Shown: positions 52,637-61,293, counted from the first letter of the stretch. The stretch: 64,000 nucleotides of DNA from an uncultured Eubacteriales bacterium (GCA_934457095.1 CAKSHJ010000006.1:22947-86946), one strand, 5' to 3'. A program made the numbers and translations. Notes: a model not told the origin generated them from the sequence alone.

Positions 52637-53161
52637 TTACACCCCAAACGGCGGTAGGAGAATCCATAACGGCAACAAATAAAAACCGACTGTTCCAAAC
52701 AGAATGCTGACGCCAACGCCAAGCAGAACATCTCTGATAAAATGCAGACCGCACAGTATGCGGGTAGCGCCCACTATGCACGCCATACTCAGCGTGAGAA
52801 TTCCGAAGGGTAGACTGATGTACAAGCACGCCATGCCCAAGATAAAGGCGCTGGAGGTGTGCCTGCTGGGGCAGGAATTGCCGGTTTTGTGCTTGGTCAG
52901 CGGCGTAATGGCATAAACCTCAAATGGGCGGGGCTTGTTCAGCAAGAAGCGCAATACCGTCACAAAAACAAAGTCGGCTGCCGGCACCGCGATAAAATAT
53001 ATAACGCGGGAGTCCCGGATAAACAGCAAAAAAACGGCAAGGGCTGTATAAATGCCTGTTAATAACCAAGGTGTACGCTTGCAAAAGCGCAACAGCGTTT
53101 CTTTGCGAAATTTGGTTTTACTGCAAAAGCGCAACATAGCGGCATATTGCTTTTCGCTCAT
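52637..53161 (-). CDS. PAP2-family membrane phosphatase
   Basis: 174 residues with five or six membrane segments and the three phosphatase motifs KPRPF, CPSRHTSS and GLHFIRDV. Likely acts on a lipid phosphate such as undecaprenyl pyrophosphate. Sixty bases upstream of the amidotransferase gene, same strand; possibly one operon. Confidence 0.88.
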   Translation of the reverse strand: MSEKQYAAMLRFCSKTKFRKETLLRFCKRTPWLLTGIYTALAVFLLFIRDSRVIYFIAVPAADFVFVTVLRFLLNKPRPFEVYAITPLTKHKTGNSCPSRHTSSAFILGMACLYISLPFGILTLSMACIVGATRILCGLHFIRDVLLGVGVSILFGTVGFYLLPLWILLPPFGV

Positions 53162-53223
53162 AAATTCACCCTTTGCCTAAAATATGTTTTATTGTACCAT
53201 ATTTAAACCATTTTGAAAACCGT

Positions 53224-53260
53224 AAAAAAGCAGCATGCCGCAAATTTGGCATACCGCTTT
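53224..53260 (-). terminator. Terminator of the sugar transferase gene
   Basis: Minus strand AAAGCGGTATGCC pairs with GGCATGCTGCTTT (two G-T pairs) followed by a T-run. Confidence 0.75.
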
Positions 53261-53262
53261 GG

Positions 53263-53889
53263 TTATCTGGCGCCCTCGTGGGTGAAAATGACGGAAACCG
53301 TTTTCACCATACATTTCAGGTCAAATAAAGCCGACTGCTTTTGAATATACTCCAAGTCGAACACCAATTTTTCGGCAGGGCCTAAATCATAGCCGCCGTT
53401 TACCTGCGCCCAGCCAGTCAGCCCGGGCTTTACTGCCAAACGCTTTCTGAAATCCGGAATTGTTTTCTCAAATTCATCATAAAATATGGGACGCTCGGGG
53501 CGGGGACCTACGATGGACATGTCTCCGCTTAAAATGTTAAAAAGCTGGGGCAGCTCGTCGATTCTGGTTTTGCGAATAAACTTACCCACGGAGGTAATCC
53601 GGTCGTCGTTGGCGCTTGCCCATTTGGCACCGTCCTTTTCGGCATCGGTACGCATAGAGCGAAATTTATAGACCAAAAAGGGTTTACCGTCTTTTTTCAG
53701 TCGCTCCTGCTTATAAATGACCGGGCCTTTGGAGTCCAGCTTAATCACGATGGGAACAAAAATAAAAAATACCGCCGTTATCAGCAAGGCAAAAAGTGAT
53801 AGCATAATATCAAAGGTTCTTTTGATACATAAATACGACAGCCTTGTGTTGCCACAAAGCTTTTGCCTCTGCCCGTTTTGAGTTTCCAT
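53263..53889 (-). CDS. Undecaprenyl-phosphate sugar phosphotransferase (WcaJ/PglC type)
   Basis: 208 residues: a membrane helix at the start (KRTFDIMLSLFALLITAVF), then the catalytic domain with VYKFRSMRTDAEKDG, RKTRIDELPQLFNIL, SIVGPRPERP and LTGWAQVNG. It starts assembly of a surface glycan by moving a sugar-1-phosphate onto the lipid carrier. The long-form N-terminal membrane bundle is absent. ATG 53889 chosen; the ribosome binding site is weak. No other glycan gene is nearby. Confidence 0.9.
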   Translation of the reverse strand: METQNGQRQKLCGNTRLSYLCIKRTFDIMLSLFALLITAVFFIFVPIVIKLDSKGPVIYKQERLKKDGKPFLVYKFRSMRTDAEKDGAKWASANDDRITSVGKFIRKTRIDELPQLFNILSGDMSIVGPRPERPIFYDEFEKTIPDFRKRLAVKPGLTGWAQVNGGYDLGPAEKLVFDLEYIQKQSALFDLKCMVKTVSVIFTHEGAR

Positions 53890-54098
53890 ATATGAATCAC
53901 ACACCAAACATTCCGTTTGACCTTTTCGTCAATCTTCTTTCAATCAAAGCTTGCATGCCGCTGATTATTATTTGTAAATTTGACAAAAATATTTGCTACG
54001 GCACAAAGCTTACCGTTTTTTCAGATTTACGCATTTGCAAAACACGAAAATCTGACACAATCCCAAGCTATTATACTATTTAATCTTTTTATTGTCAA
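53890..54098 (-). promoter_or_regulatory. Promoter and long leader of the sugar transferase gene
   Basis: Minus strand TTGACA (54093-54098), 17-base spacer, TATAAT (54070-54075). The transcript would have a leader of about 170 bases with a TCAGATTT/AAATCTGA hairpin (54048-54055 with 54021-54028) and an ACGG/CCGT hairpin. No known riboswitch recognised. Confidence 0.6.
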
Positions 54099-54129
54099 CC
54101 AAAACACACCGCGCTCCGCTTTGTTTTGG

Positions 54130-54175
54130 AAAAAAGGAAAGCGCTGCTTCCGTAGTACAGAAGCGGCGCCCTTTT
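54130..54175 (-). terminator. Terminator of the hydrogenase operon
   Basis: GCGCCGCTTC/GAAGCAGCGC stem with one mismatch, followed by a T-rich run, directly after the hydA stop. Confidence 0.75.
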
Positions 54176-55897
54176 TCAGCTTAACAAGTCTTTTCGGCTG
54201 ATATAAGCGGTATGCAGAAGATGATGGGCTTTTTCACTGAGCGGTTGCCCTAAAAACTCCGCGTAAATTTCTTTGATTGCCGGGTTTTCATGCGATTTTC
54301 GGATAGGCAGCTGCTTATCCAGCTCATAAGCGGCATCCAGTCTTGCTTTGACTTTTTTCCAGCTTCTTACCGGAGTGCCGCCGCCGCCAACGCAGCCGCC
54401 CGGGCAAGCCATCACCTCAATAAAATGATAGTCGGCTTTGCCGGCACGCACCTTGCGCAGCATTTCTCTGGCATTGCTCAGACTGTGCACCACGGCGACC
54501 TTCACCGCCTGCCCGCCTATGTCGATTACGGCTTCCTTGAGGCCCTCTGTGCCGCGCACCTCGGTAAAGTCCAATCTGGGTAATTCCTTGCCGGTCATTA
54601 CTTCATAAACGGTGCGCAAAGCCGCCTCCATAACGCCGCCGGTCGCGCCGAAAATTTCTCCTGCGCCGCTACCCAGACCGAAGGGGTTGTCAAACGGCGT
54701 TTCTTCCAGTTCCTTAAAATTGATGCCGGCGGCCTTAATCATTTTGGCAAGCTCTACCACGGTAATCGAAAAGTCTACATCCTGGTAGCCGCTGTCGTGA
54801 AATTCCGGACGCTTGCATTCAAATTTTTTGGCTGTGCAGGGCATAATCGAAATACTGCAAATATCCTTAGGGTCGACGCCGGCTTTTTGCGCATAATAGG
54901 TTTTAATTACCGCGCCGAACATTTGCTGCGGCGATTTTGCCGAGGACAAATGCTTTAATTCATTGGGAGAAAAGGTCTCGCAAAAGGAAACCCACCCCGG
55001 ACAACAAGAGGTAATCATGGGCAGCGTGCCGCCGTTCTGAATACGGTCAAGCAGCTCGTAACCCTCCTCCATAATGGTAAGGTCGGCAGAAAAATCGGAG
55101 TCAAACACCTGATGGATACCCAATTTTTTCAGCGCTGTTACCATTCTGCCCGGGCTGATTGTACCGGGTTCTTCTCCCAAAGCCTCTGCAATGGTTACGC
55201 GTACCGACGGCGCCACCTGAGCCACCAGGGTCTTGCCGCCGGCCAGCTCTTTGTACAAACGGTGCGTATCATCATGAATGGTCAAGGCGCCTACCGGGCA
55301 TACCTGCACACATTGACCGCACCCTACGCACGGGGTGTCTGCCGTTTTTTTATCGTAGGGGGTGACCACCACTGTTTCATAGCCGCGATTTTGCTTGGAA
55401 AATGTGCCTACCGTCTGCAAATCGTTGCAGGCCTCCACGCAACGCGTGCATAAAATACACTTATTCGGGTCTCTGGTAATACAAGGAGAAGAATCGTCAA
55501 TCTCATAGCCACGGGTTTCGACTTGATAGCGCAGGGGTTGGTTCATGTTCAAATCCTGCGTTAATTTTTGCAGTTCGCAGTTGCCGTTTTTACCGCAAAC
55601 CAAGCAGTCTTGTGGGTGATGGGCCAATAAAAGCTCCAAATTATTTTTACGCGCCTTTAATACTGACGGCGTTGCCGTACGCACCACCATGCCCTCGGCC
55701 ACAGGGTAGCTGCATGCGGCCTGCAATAAACGCTGACCCTCCACCTCTACCGCGCAGATACGGCATACCGATTTAATACTTTGGTCCTCGTGGTAGCAGA
55801 GCGTGGGAATGTTAATATTTGCTTGGCGAGCCGCCTGCAAAATGGTGGTTCCCTCCTCCACCTGCAGTGCCTTGCCGTCTATGGTTATGTTTATCAT
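54176..55897 (-). CDS. hydA: [FeFe] hydrogenase catalytic subunit
   Basis: 573 residues of the M3 type. [2Fe-2S] domain at the N-terminus (CYHEDQSIKSVCRICAVEV), the His-Cys3 cluster HPQDCLVCGKNGNC, two [4Fe-4S] ferredoxin motifs (CILCTRCVEAC, CVGCGQCVQVC), then the H-cluster motifs TSCCPGW (C298-C299, C299 the proton relay), MPCTAKKFE and MACPGGCVGGGG, and a small-subunit end HLLHTAYISR. With NuoE/NuoF-like partners it is probably an NAD(H)- and ferredoxin-linked, electron-bifurcating enzyme producing or taking up H2. Confidence 0.95.
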   Translation of the reverse strand: MINITIDGKALQVEEGTTILQAARQANINIPTLCYHEDQSIKSVCRICAVEVEGQRLLQAACSYPVAEGMVVRTATPSVLKARKNNLELLLAHHPQDCLVCGKNGNCELQKLTQDLNMNQPLRYQVETRGYEIDDSSPCITRDPNKCILCTRCVEACNDLQTVGTFSKQNRGYETVVVTPYDKKTADTPCVGCGQCVQVCPVGALTIHDDTHRLYKELAGGKTLVAQVAPSVRVTIAEALGEEPGTISPGRMVTALKKLGIHQVFDSDFSADLTIMEEGYELLDRIQNGGTLPMITSCCPGWVSFCETFSPNELKHLSSAKSPQQMFGAVIKTYYAQKAGVDPKDICSISIMPCTAKKFECKRPEFHDSGYQDVDFSITVVELAKMIKAAGINFKELEETPFDNPFGLGSGAGEIFGATGGVMEAALRTVYEVMTGKELPRLDFTEVRGTEGLKEAVIDIGGQAVKVAVVHSLSNAREMLRKVRAGKADYHFIEVMACPGGCVGGGGTPVRSWKKVKARLDAAYELDKQLPIRKSHENPAIKEIYAEFLGQPLSEKAHHLLHTAYISRKDLLS

Positions 55898-55901
55898 AAA
55901 A

Positions 55902-57182
55902 TCAGTACCCCCTGTCGTTGCAGCATATTGAACAATCATTGCCGTCTAAATGGCGGTTATATACTTCTTTGAAATTCTGGATGCTGGAAAGCACCGGAAC
56001 TGCCGTGGAATGCCCCAAACCGCACAGCGCGGAAATCCTCATGGTGTCTGCCAGATCCTGAATCGTTTCCATATCTTTTACGGTACCGCAGCCGCTTGCG
56101 ATGTGACAAATCAGTTCATATAACCGCGTACCGCCCTCGCGGCAAGTGGTGCATTGACCGCAAGATTCGGAACGGAAAAAATCTAAGTTATTTTTCACGA
56201 TGTCTACCACGCAATTTTTGTCATTTATAACCAAAATTGTACCACACCCCAGTCTTCCGCCAGAGGCTGATACATGGTCAATATCCAGGGGCAAATCAAT
56301 CTGGTCGGGATTGATGATCGCGCCGGAGCTGCCGCCGGTTTGGACGGCCAACAGTTCGCCGTCTGCAACGCCGCCGCAAACCTCGTAGAGGATGTCTTTT
56401 AAATTGACACCCATGGGGAACTCAAACACGCCTCTTTTATTCACATTTCCGCAAACGGTAAACAGTTTGGTGCCGGGGCTGCTTTGGGAACCGATGCTGC
56501 GATACCATTTTGCACCGTTCAACAAAATGGGCGGAATATTGGCAAGGGTTTCTACATTATTCAATGCTGTGGGCTTGCCGAAAAGCCCCTTTGTGCCGGG
56601 GTATGGCGGACGGAACCTGGGTTCTCCGCGCTTACCCTCAATGGACTCAAACAGGGCGGTTTCCTCTCCGCAAACATAGGCGCCCGCGCCCGAATGCAAT
56701 TCAATGTCAAAGTCATAACCGCTGCCCATAATATTTTGACCCAGACAGTTGGCGCGGCGGGCACTCTCCAGGGCCTGAATCAGAATCGGACGAATATACG
56801 GGTATTCTGAACGCAGATAAATAAAGCCCTTGTGGGCGCCGATTGCCTTTGCTGCAATCGCCATTCCCTCAAAAATACTGTTGGGATCCTCGCTGAGCAG
56901 AACACGGTCTTTATTGGTACCCGGTTCGCCCTCGTCGGCATTGCAAACAATATATTTTTCATCGCTCTGCGTATTGTAAGCAAACTGCAATTTCAAATAT
57001 GTAGGAAACCCCGCGCCGCCGCGGCCGCGCAACCCGGCCTCCTTGAGCACCTCAATAATCTCTGCGCCCTGCATGGCAAGGGCTTTTTTCAGCGCCTCAT
57101 AGCCGCCTGTGCTGATATAGCTTTGCGCGTCGGTTGGCACAATTTTCCCTCTGTTTCTGAGTAAAACATGCATTTCTTCCAT
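55902..57182 (-). CDS. Hydrogenase NuoF-like diaphorase subunit
   Basis: About 426 residues. The FMN/NADH site is RGRGGAGFPT, CNADEGEPGTNKDR and SGAGAYVCGEETAL; a [4Fe-4S] cluster is in SCGQCTTCREG. It lacks the N-terminal thioredoxin-like and C-terminal double-ferredoxin extensions of HydB/HndC, ending instead at DCSICC, so the electron path is shorter than in the Thermotoga enzyme. Start is uncertain: ATG 57182 (chosen) or 57194, which overlaps the nuoE-like stop. Confidence 0.9.
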   Translation of the reverse strand: MEEMHVLLRNRGKIVPTDAQSYISTGGYEALKKALAMQGAEIIEVLKEAGLRGRGGAGFPTYLKLQFAYNTQSDEKYIVCNADEGEPGTNKDRVLLSEDPNSIFEGMAIAAKAIGAHKGFIYLRSEYPYIRPILIQALESARRANCLGQNIMGSGYDFDIELHSGAGAYVCGEETALFESIEGKRGEPRFRPPYPGTKGLFGKPTALNNVETLANIPPILLNGAKWYRSIGSQSSPGTKLFTVCGNVNKRGVFEFPMGVNLKDILYEVCGGVADGELLAVQTGGSSGAIINPDQIDLPLDIDHVSASGGRLGCGTILVINDKNCVVDIVKNNLDFFRSESCGQCTTCREGGTRLYELICHIASGCGTVKDMETIQDLADTMRISALCGLGHSTAVPVLSSIQNFKEVYNRHLDGNDCSICCNDRGY

Positions 57183-57186
57183 ATCA

Positions 57187-57687
57187 TTACACATCCTCTC
57201 TGATGTATCGTTTAATCAGCTCTCGGACACCCTCTGGCGTTAAATCTCCGTAGGTTTTTTCGTTAATCATAATCGCCGGAGAAATGTCGCAAATTCCAAG
57301 ACACGGGCAGTATTCCAGTGTAAAACGGCCATCCTCGGTGGTTTCTCCCATTTGAATGCCCAGCAAATCCTCAATGGCCAGCACGACCTCTTGCGCGCCG
57401 CGTACATGGCACGGAGCGCTTTTGCACATTCTGACAATATATTTGCCGTGCGGACGCACCGAAAGCATGGCGTAAAAGGTGATAAAACCCGAAACATGGG
57501 TTTGAGAAACGCCCATTTCTCGGGCAATGACGGCTGCCACCGCCTGCGAAAGACCCGGTACTACCTTTTGCACCTCGGTTACCACATGCATCAGCATTTC
57601 CGGACGATTTTTATACGGTGCGGCAATTCTTGCAACCTCCACCAATCCGGCGGCCGGCGTTGTCAATTCATAGCGATTTTCCACCAT
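57187..57687 (-). CDS. Hydrogenase NuoE-like [2Fe-2S] subunit
   Basis: 166 residues with the thioredoxin-like fold; cluster cysteines in CKSAPC and CPCLGIC. First gene of the trimeric hydrogenase operon. AAGGAGGAATCACG precedes ATG 57687; the longer open frame to 57789 runs over the leader and is rejected. Confidence 0.92.
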   Translation of the reverse strand: MVENRYELTTPAAGLVEVARIAAPYKNRPEMLMHVVTEVQKVVPGLSQAVAAVIAREMGVSQTHVSGFITFYAMLSVRPHGKYIVRMCKSAPCHVRGAQEVVLAIEDLLGIQMGETTEDGRFTLEYCPCLGICDISPAIMINEKTYGDLTPEGVRELIKRYIREDV

Positions 57688-57794
57688 TTGCGTGATTCCT
57701 CCTTCGGAGTGTTTTTTTAATTTTGTTGCTTGCAGACTTTGACATATTTTTAACAAAATGAACGAAGTACCAAATATTTTTTTGTACAATTATT

Positions 57795-57824
57795 ATATTA
57801 ACTGCTCTTCCGTGCAGAAGTCAA
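57795..57824 (-). promoter_or_regulatory. Promoter of the hydrogenase operon
   Basis: Minus strand TTGACT (57819-57824), 18-base spacer, TAATAT (57795-57800); predicted leader about 100 bases. Confidence 0.6.
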
Positions 57825-57860
57825 CCAATCCGAATATTTTCTACTTATCTCCTAATTCGA

Positions 57861-57876
57861 GCTATGAATTCATAGC
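57861..57876. promoter_or_regulatory. 16-base perfect palindrome upstream of the hydrogenase promoter
   Basis: GCTATGAATTCATAGC, self-complementary throughout, 37 bases upstream of the -35 box. Regulator unknown. Confidence 0.4.
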
Positions 57877-57901
57877 GTTATTCACAAAAAACTACGACCG
57901 T

Positions 57902-57919
57902 TTGTGATTTATTTAACAA
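57902..57919. promoter_or_regulatory. Rex-like redox operator
   Basis: TTGTGATTTATTTAACAA matches the Rex consensus TTGTTAA/TTGTGAA-N4-TTAACAA/TTCACAA except for one base. Rex senses NADH/NAD+ and often controls hydrogenase and fermentation genes in Clostridia. The site is about 80 bases upstream of the -35 box. Confidence 0.5.
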
Positions 57920-57941
57920 ACATTGCCTGTTTTTTGTAAAA

Positions 57942-57989
57942 AATAAATAAAAAATGCAAGATTGTGAATTTTTTCACAGCACTTGCATT
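57942..57989 (-). terminator. Terminator of the zinc-ribbon (CD1247-like) gene
   Basis: Minus strand AATGCAAG/CTTGCATT outer stem and TGTGAA/TTCACA inner stem followed by a long T-rich run. The inner stem also resembles a Rex site. Confidence 0.8.
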
Positions 57990-58028
57990 CTTTTTGCACA
58001 TTTACAACTATAAAAACAAACTATAATT

Positions 58029-58463
58029 TTAGTGGCAACTGCAACCATGATCCTCGTCACAGCCGCAGCCGCAATCGTCACTCAATGCATCCTCTAAATC
58101 AAACTCCAAGCATTCGCCGCAGTTTGGACAATCAATCTCTCCCTGTTCCAGCATATCCTCTCCCAGACAAATGGTTTCTTGGCAGCTCGGACAAGTAACC
58201 TCATAATAAAAATCATCGTCATCACAATCGCAGTGGGCGTCGCCCTCATAAAAGTCGTCCTCCAAGGTGCACAAATCCTCGTCTACGGCATCCAATTGGT
58301 CCACCATATCCTCATAGCCTTCTTCCAAGTCGGAAATGGACAGCGCCATATCCTCCAGCAGGGTGAGCATCGCGTCTATCACCTTGACCTCTTTTTTATC
58401 GGTATCCAACTCCAAGCCCTCAGCCAAGCCGCGAATGTAGGCAACTCTTTCTAAATTCGTCAT
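58029..58463 (-). CDS. CD1247-type acidic zinc-ribbon protein
   Basis: 144 residues. Helical N-terminal domain (ERVAYIRGLAEGLELD), a very acidic middle, a zinc ribbon (CPSCQETICLGEDM, CPNCGECLEF) and a Cys/Asp/His-rich tail (CGCGCDEDHGCSCH) that could bind extra metal. The family is widespread in Clostridia without a known function. Upstream of the hydrogenase operon and downstream of efp, separated by a terminator from the former. Confidence 0.82.
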   Translation of the reverse strand: MTNLERVAYIRGLAEGLELDTDKKEVKVIDAMLTLLEDMALSISDLEEGYEDMVDQLDAVDEDLCTLEDDFYEGDAHCDCDDDDFYYEVTCPSCQETICLGEDMLEQGEIDCPNCGECLEFDLEDALSDDCGCGCDEDHGCSCH

Positions 58464-58526
58464 AATAAGCCCTCCTTTTATGCTGACAATTTTGTTTCAC
58501 TACAATGAAAATACACCAAAAAACTG

Positions 58527-59084
58527 TTATGCACGCTCCATATATTCACCGGTTCTGGTGTCAATTCGAATAGCCTCTCCCTCATTAATGAAAATGGGCA
58601 CCTTTACCTCTGCACCGGTCTCCAGTTTTGCCGGCTTAGTCACATTGGTTGCGGTATCTCCCTTTACACCGGGCTCAGTTTCGGTCACTTTAAGCACTAC
58701 AAAATTCGGCGGCTCCACGCCGAACACATTGCCCTTGTAGGAGAGCACCTTACACTCCATATTCTCGGTTACAAATTTGAAATTATCGCCCAATACATCG
58801 GCGTTAATTGGAATTTGTTCAAAGGTTTCGTTGTCCATAAAATAGTACAGATTACCGTCATTGTACAAATATTGCATGTCCTTGCGCTCAATAAACGCCG
58901 GCGGGTACTTATCGTTTGGGTTAAAGGTTTTCTCGGTTACTGCACCGGAAATCACATTTCTGATTTTGGTGCGCACAAACGCCGCACCCTTGCCCGGTTT
59001 TACATGCTGGAATTCAATAATGGAATAAACATTGCCGTCCATTTCAAATGTAACGCCGTTTCTAAAATCGCCTGCTGAAATCAT
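58527..59084 (-). CDS. efp: Elongation factor P
   Basis: 185-residue translation factor that relieves ribosome stalling at proline runs. KOW-like first domain with the modification-loop lysine in [11 protein letters not shown], then two OB domains ([26 protein letters not shown] at the end). No modification enzyme is in the window. Confidence 0.95.
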   Translation of the reverse strand: MISAGDFRNGVTFEMDGNVYSIIEFQHVKPGKGAAFVRTKIRNVISGAVTEKTFNPNDKYPPAFIERKDMQYLYNDGNLYYFMDNETFEQIPINADVLGDNFKFVTENMECKVLSYKGNVFGVEPPNFVVLKVTETEPGVKGDTATNVTKPAKLETGAEVKVPIFINEGEAIRIDTRTGEYMERA

Positions 59085-59163
59085 ACTGTATCCTCCAATT
59101 TTGTTTCTATCTTATGATTTTATAATATTTTAGAAAATTTTTCAAGAGATATGCGGGAATAAA

Positions 59164-60246
59164 TCAAAGCACCAGCAATTCCTTTGGCGAATGCGTTAAA
59201 TTCTCACAACCGGTTTCGGTTATTTTTACCATATCTTCAATGCGCATACCGCAATTGCCTTCTAAGTAAATGCCTGGTTCCACGGTAATGACCATACCCG
59301 GCTTTGTTTCTACGGTACAGCTTGGCGCAAAATACGGCCATTCGTGGATTTCCAAGCCCACGGCATGCCCTGTAGTATGCCCGAAAGCACCGGGGTATTG
59401 CGCGTCAATGACTTCTCTTGCCGCTTTGTCTACCGCGTTGCACGGTATGCCCGCTTTGAGCGTTTCTATGGCCGCAAGCTGGGCCTTAAGCACCGTTTCA
59501 TATATTTTCCTTTGCTCATCAGAAACCGATCCATAAGCCACGGTTCTGGTCATATCGGAGTGATACCCGTTTACCACCGCGCCAAAATCCATGGTAATCA
59601 GGTCGCCTTTTTGTATTTTTTTGTTGCCGGGCACACCGTGGCACATAGAACCGTTTTTACCGGAGACCACAATGGTATCAAATGCAATTTTCTCAGCACC
59701 CTGCCTTCTCATAAAAAATTCCAGCTCCAAAGCAATATCACGCTCGGTTTTGGCGTCGTCTATATATTGTAAAATATGCGCAAAAGCCGCATCGGTAATT
59801 TCTTGCGCCGCCTTTATCTGCGCTATTTCATAGGCTGTTTTCACCGAGCGCAACTCTTTGAGTAAGGTGTCCAAAGTTGCGTCGGTAACAGCCTTTGCCT
59901 GCCACTGCCCACAAATTTTTTCATACATCTCCGCTGTGGCAAGCGTCAGCCTTTCATGCTCCAACAATACGCCTCTTATCTCGTGGCGGCGCAATATTTC
60001 CTCCACGCTTTTGGAAAGCTGCCGGTATTCCACCACCTTGCAGTCTTTCACCTGTTTTCGGGCAGCTTCGCCGTAACGGAAGTCGGTTAAAAAGTAGGCA
60101 ATTTCTCTCGTTACAATTACCACGCGCGCAGACGAGGAGAACCCGCTGATGTACCGACAATTTTCCTCTGAGGTAACAATGGCGGCATCAATAGGCACAC
60201 CGTTTATTTCCTGCGGCATACGCTTTGCTAAATTTTCCCAAATCAT
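59164..60246 (-). CDS. M24-family Xaa-Pro aminopeptidase
   Basis: 360 residues: creatinase-like N-terminal domain, then a pita-bread fold with the five metal ligands in DFGAVVNGYHSDMTR, GHAVGLEIHE, VTVEPGIYLE and GMRIEDM. Removes N-terminal residues before proline. Its position next to efp is conserved in Firmicutes. Confidence 0.93.
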   Translation of the reverse strand: MIWENLAKRMPQEINGVPIDAAIVTSEENCRYISGFSSSARVVIVTREIAYFLTDFRYGEAARKQVKDCKVVEYRQLSKSVEEILRRHEIRGVLLEHERLTLATAEMYEKICGQWQAKAVTDATLDTLLKELRSVKTAYEIAQIKAAQEITDAAFAHILQYIDDAKTERDIALELEFFMRRQGAEKIAFDTIVVSGKNGSMCHGVPGNKKIQKGDLITMDFGAVVNGYHSDMTRTVAYGSVSDEQRKIYETVLKAQLAAIETLKAGIPCNAVDKAAREVIDAQYPGAFGHTTGHAVGLEIHEWPYFAPSCTVETKPGMVITVEPGIYLEGNCGMRIEDMVKITETGCENLTHSPKELLVL

Positions 60247-60261
60247 ATTCCGACCCCCGTT

Positions 60262-60693
60262 TTATTTCATACGCACCAAAGCTTCCAAGGCCAACAAATA
60301 GCTGTCTGCCCCCAAGCCACCGATTTGCCCGGCGCAGACCGGGGCCAATACCGAACGGTTACGGAAATCCTCCAGTGCAAACAGATTTTCCATATGCGCT
60401 TCTATAAACGGTACGCGCACACACCCGATTGCGTCGCGAATAGCATAGCTGTAATGTGTAAACGCACCGGCATCAATCACTACGCCGTCATATTTTGCAA
60501 TACAGCTGTGAATGGCATCAATCAACTCACCCTCCCAGTTAGACTGCACCACATCACAGCATACACTCATGCTTTCCGCATGGGCTTTCAGGTGTAATAC
60601 CAGAGAATCATAGGTTTCAGCGCCTACGGTATCCTTTTCCACTTCTCTTAAGATATTGGGGCCAAACAGTACCAAAAATCTCTTTTTAGACAT
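60262..60693 (-). CDS. Divergent type II 3-dehydroquinate dehydratase-like protein
   Basis: 143 residues of the AroQ dodecameric flavodoxin-like fold. Kept: FGPN, QSNxEGELIDAI, GAFTHYS with H80, EAH with H100, EDFRNRS and LAPVCAGQIGGLG. Changed: the lid segment that usually reads GPNLNxLGxREPxxYG is shorter and ends VG instead of YG, so the catalytic Tyr is Val23, and the usual Asn before AG is Asp74. Either a weak or repurposed enzyme of the shikimate pathway. ATG 60693 chosen; the longer frame overlaps yqeG. Confidence 0.75.
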   Translation of the reverse strand: MSKKRFLVLFGPNILREVEKDTVGAETYDSLVLHLKAHAESMSVCCDVVQSNWEGELIDAIHSCIAKYDGVVIDAGAFTHYSYAIRDAIGCVRVPFIEAHMENLFALEDFRNRSVLAPVCAGQIGGLGADSYLLALEALVRMK

Positions 60694-60700
60694 CCTCTTT

Positions 60701-61258
60701 TCACTCCCTTTCCTGATTGCTGGATTGATGCGGCGATATATCATCGGACCGCGTAGATTGATAAATTCCCTTTTTGAAAATGCGCTTGCGGATCGGCGCT
60801 TCTATTTTACGGCGCACCCGGAAGGTCAAGGAATGCTCCATGTCTCTGGGGGTGAGTAAAATAGACTTCATACCTATGGCGTTCGCTCCCAGTATATCGG
60901 TAAAAATCTGGTCGCCCACCACCACAATTTGATTTGCCGGCAAATTTAAGTAGCGCATTGCCTGACGATAGCCTTTGGGCAGGGGCTTAAAGGCGCGGTA
61001 TAAATACGGTAAATCGTATTTGGCTGCAAATTCGGAAACACGCCGTTTAAAATTATTGGAAACAATGATAACCGCAATACCGGCTTTACGCATTTGATGT
61101 GTCCATTCAACGCTGCCTGCAAAGGGAATCGGGCAACCGTGCCGGGAAAGCGTGTTGTCAACATCTAAAATCATGCCCTTTACCTGCATGGCATGCAGCA
61201 TTTCCGGTGTAATATCCGTCACATGTTTAACAGCTAAAGTGGGTAATAGCAGCGCCAT
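60701..61258 (-). CDS. YqeG-family HAD phosphatase
   Basis: 185 residues, HAD class III: motif I DVDNTLSRHG, motif II IVSNN, motif III Lys in FKPLPKGY, motif IV VGDQIFTDILGAN. Physiological substrate unsettled (phosphatidylglycerophosphate in some relatives). Seven bases before the aroQ-like gene, same operon. Confidence 0.9.
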   Translation of the reverse strand: MALLLPTLAVKHVTDITPEMLHAMQVKGMILDVDNTLSRHGCPIPFAGSVEWTHQMRKAGIAVIIVSNNFKRRVSEFAAKYDLPYLYRAFKPLPKGYRQAMRYLNLPANQIVVVGDQIFTDILGANAIGMKSILLTPRDMEHSLTFRVRRKIEAPIRKRIFKKGIYQSTRSDDISPHQSSNQERE

Positions 61259-61293
61259 GGTCGGTTCTTCCTTTCTTTTGATTTTTAATCGCT

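Noticed and set aside
57962..57979. Second Rex-like site TTGTGAATTTTTTCACAG as an independent operator
   Set aside because: It is the inner part of a long terminator hairpin for the gene at 58029-58463, so the match may reflect the stem. Mentioned in the Rex finding but not listed as a separate operator.
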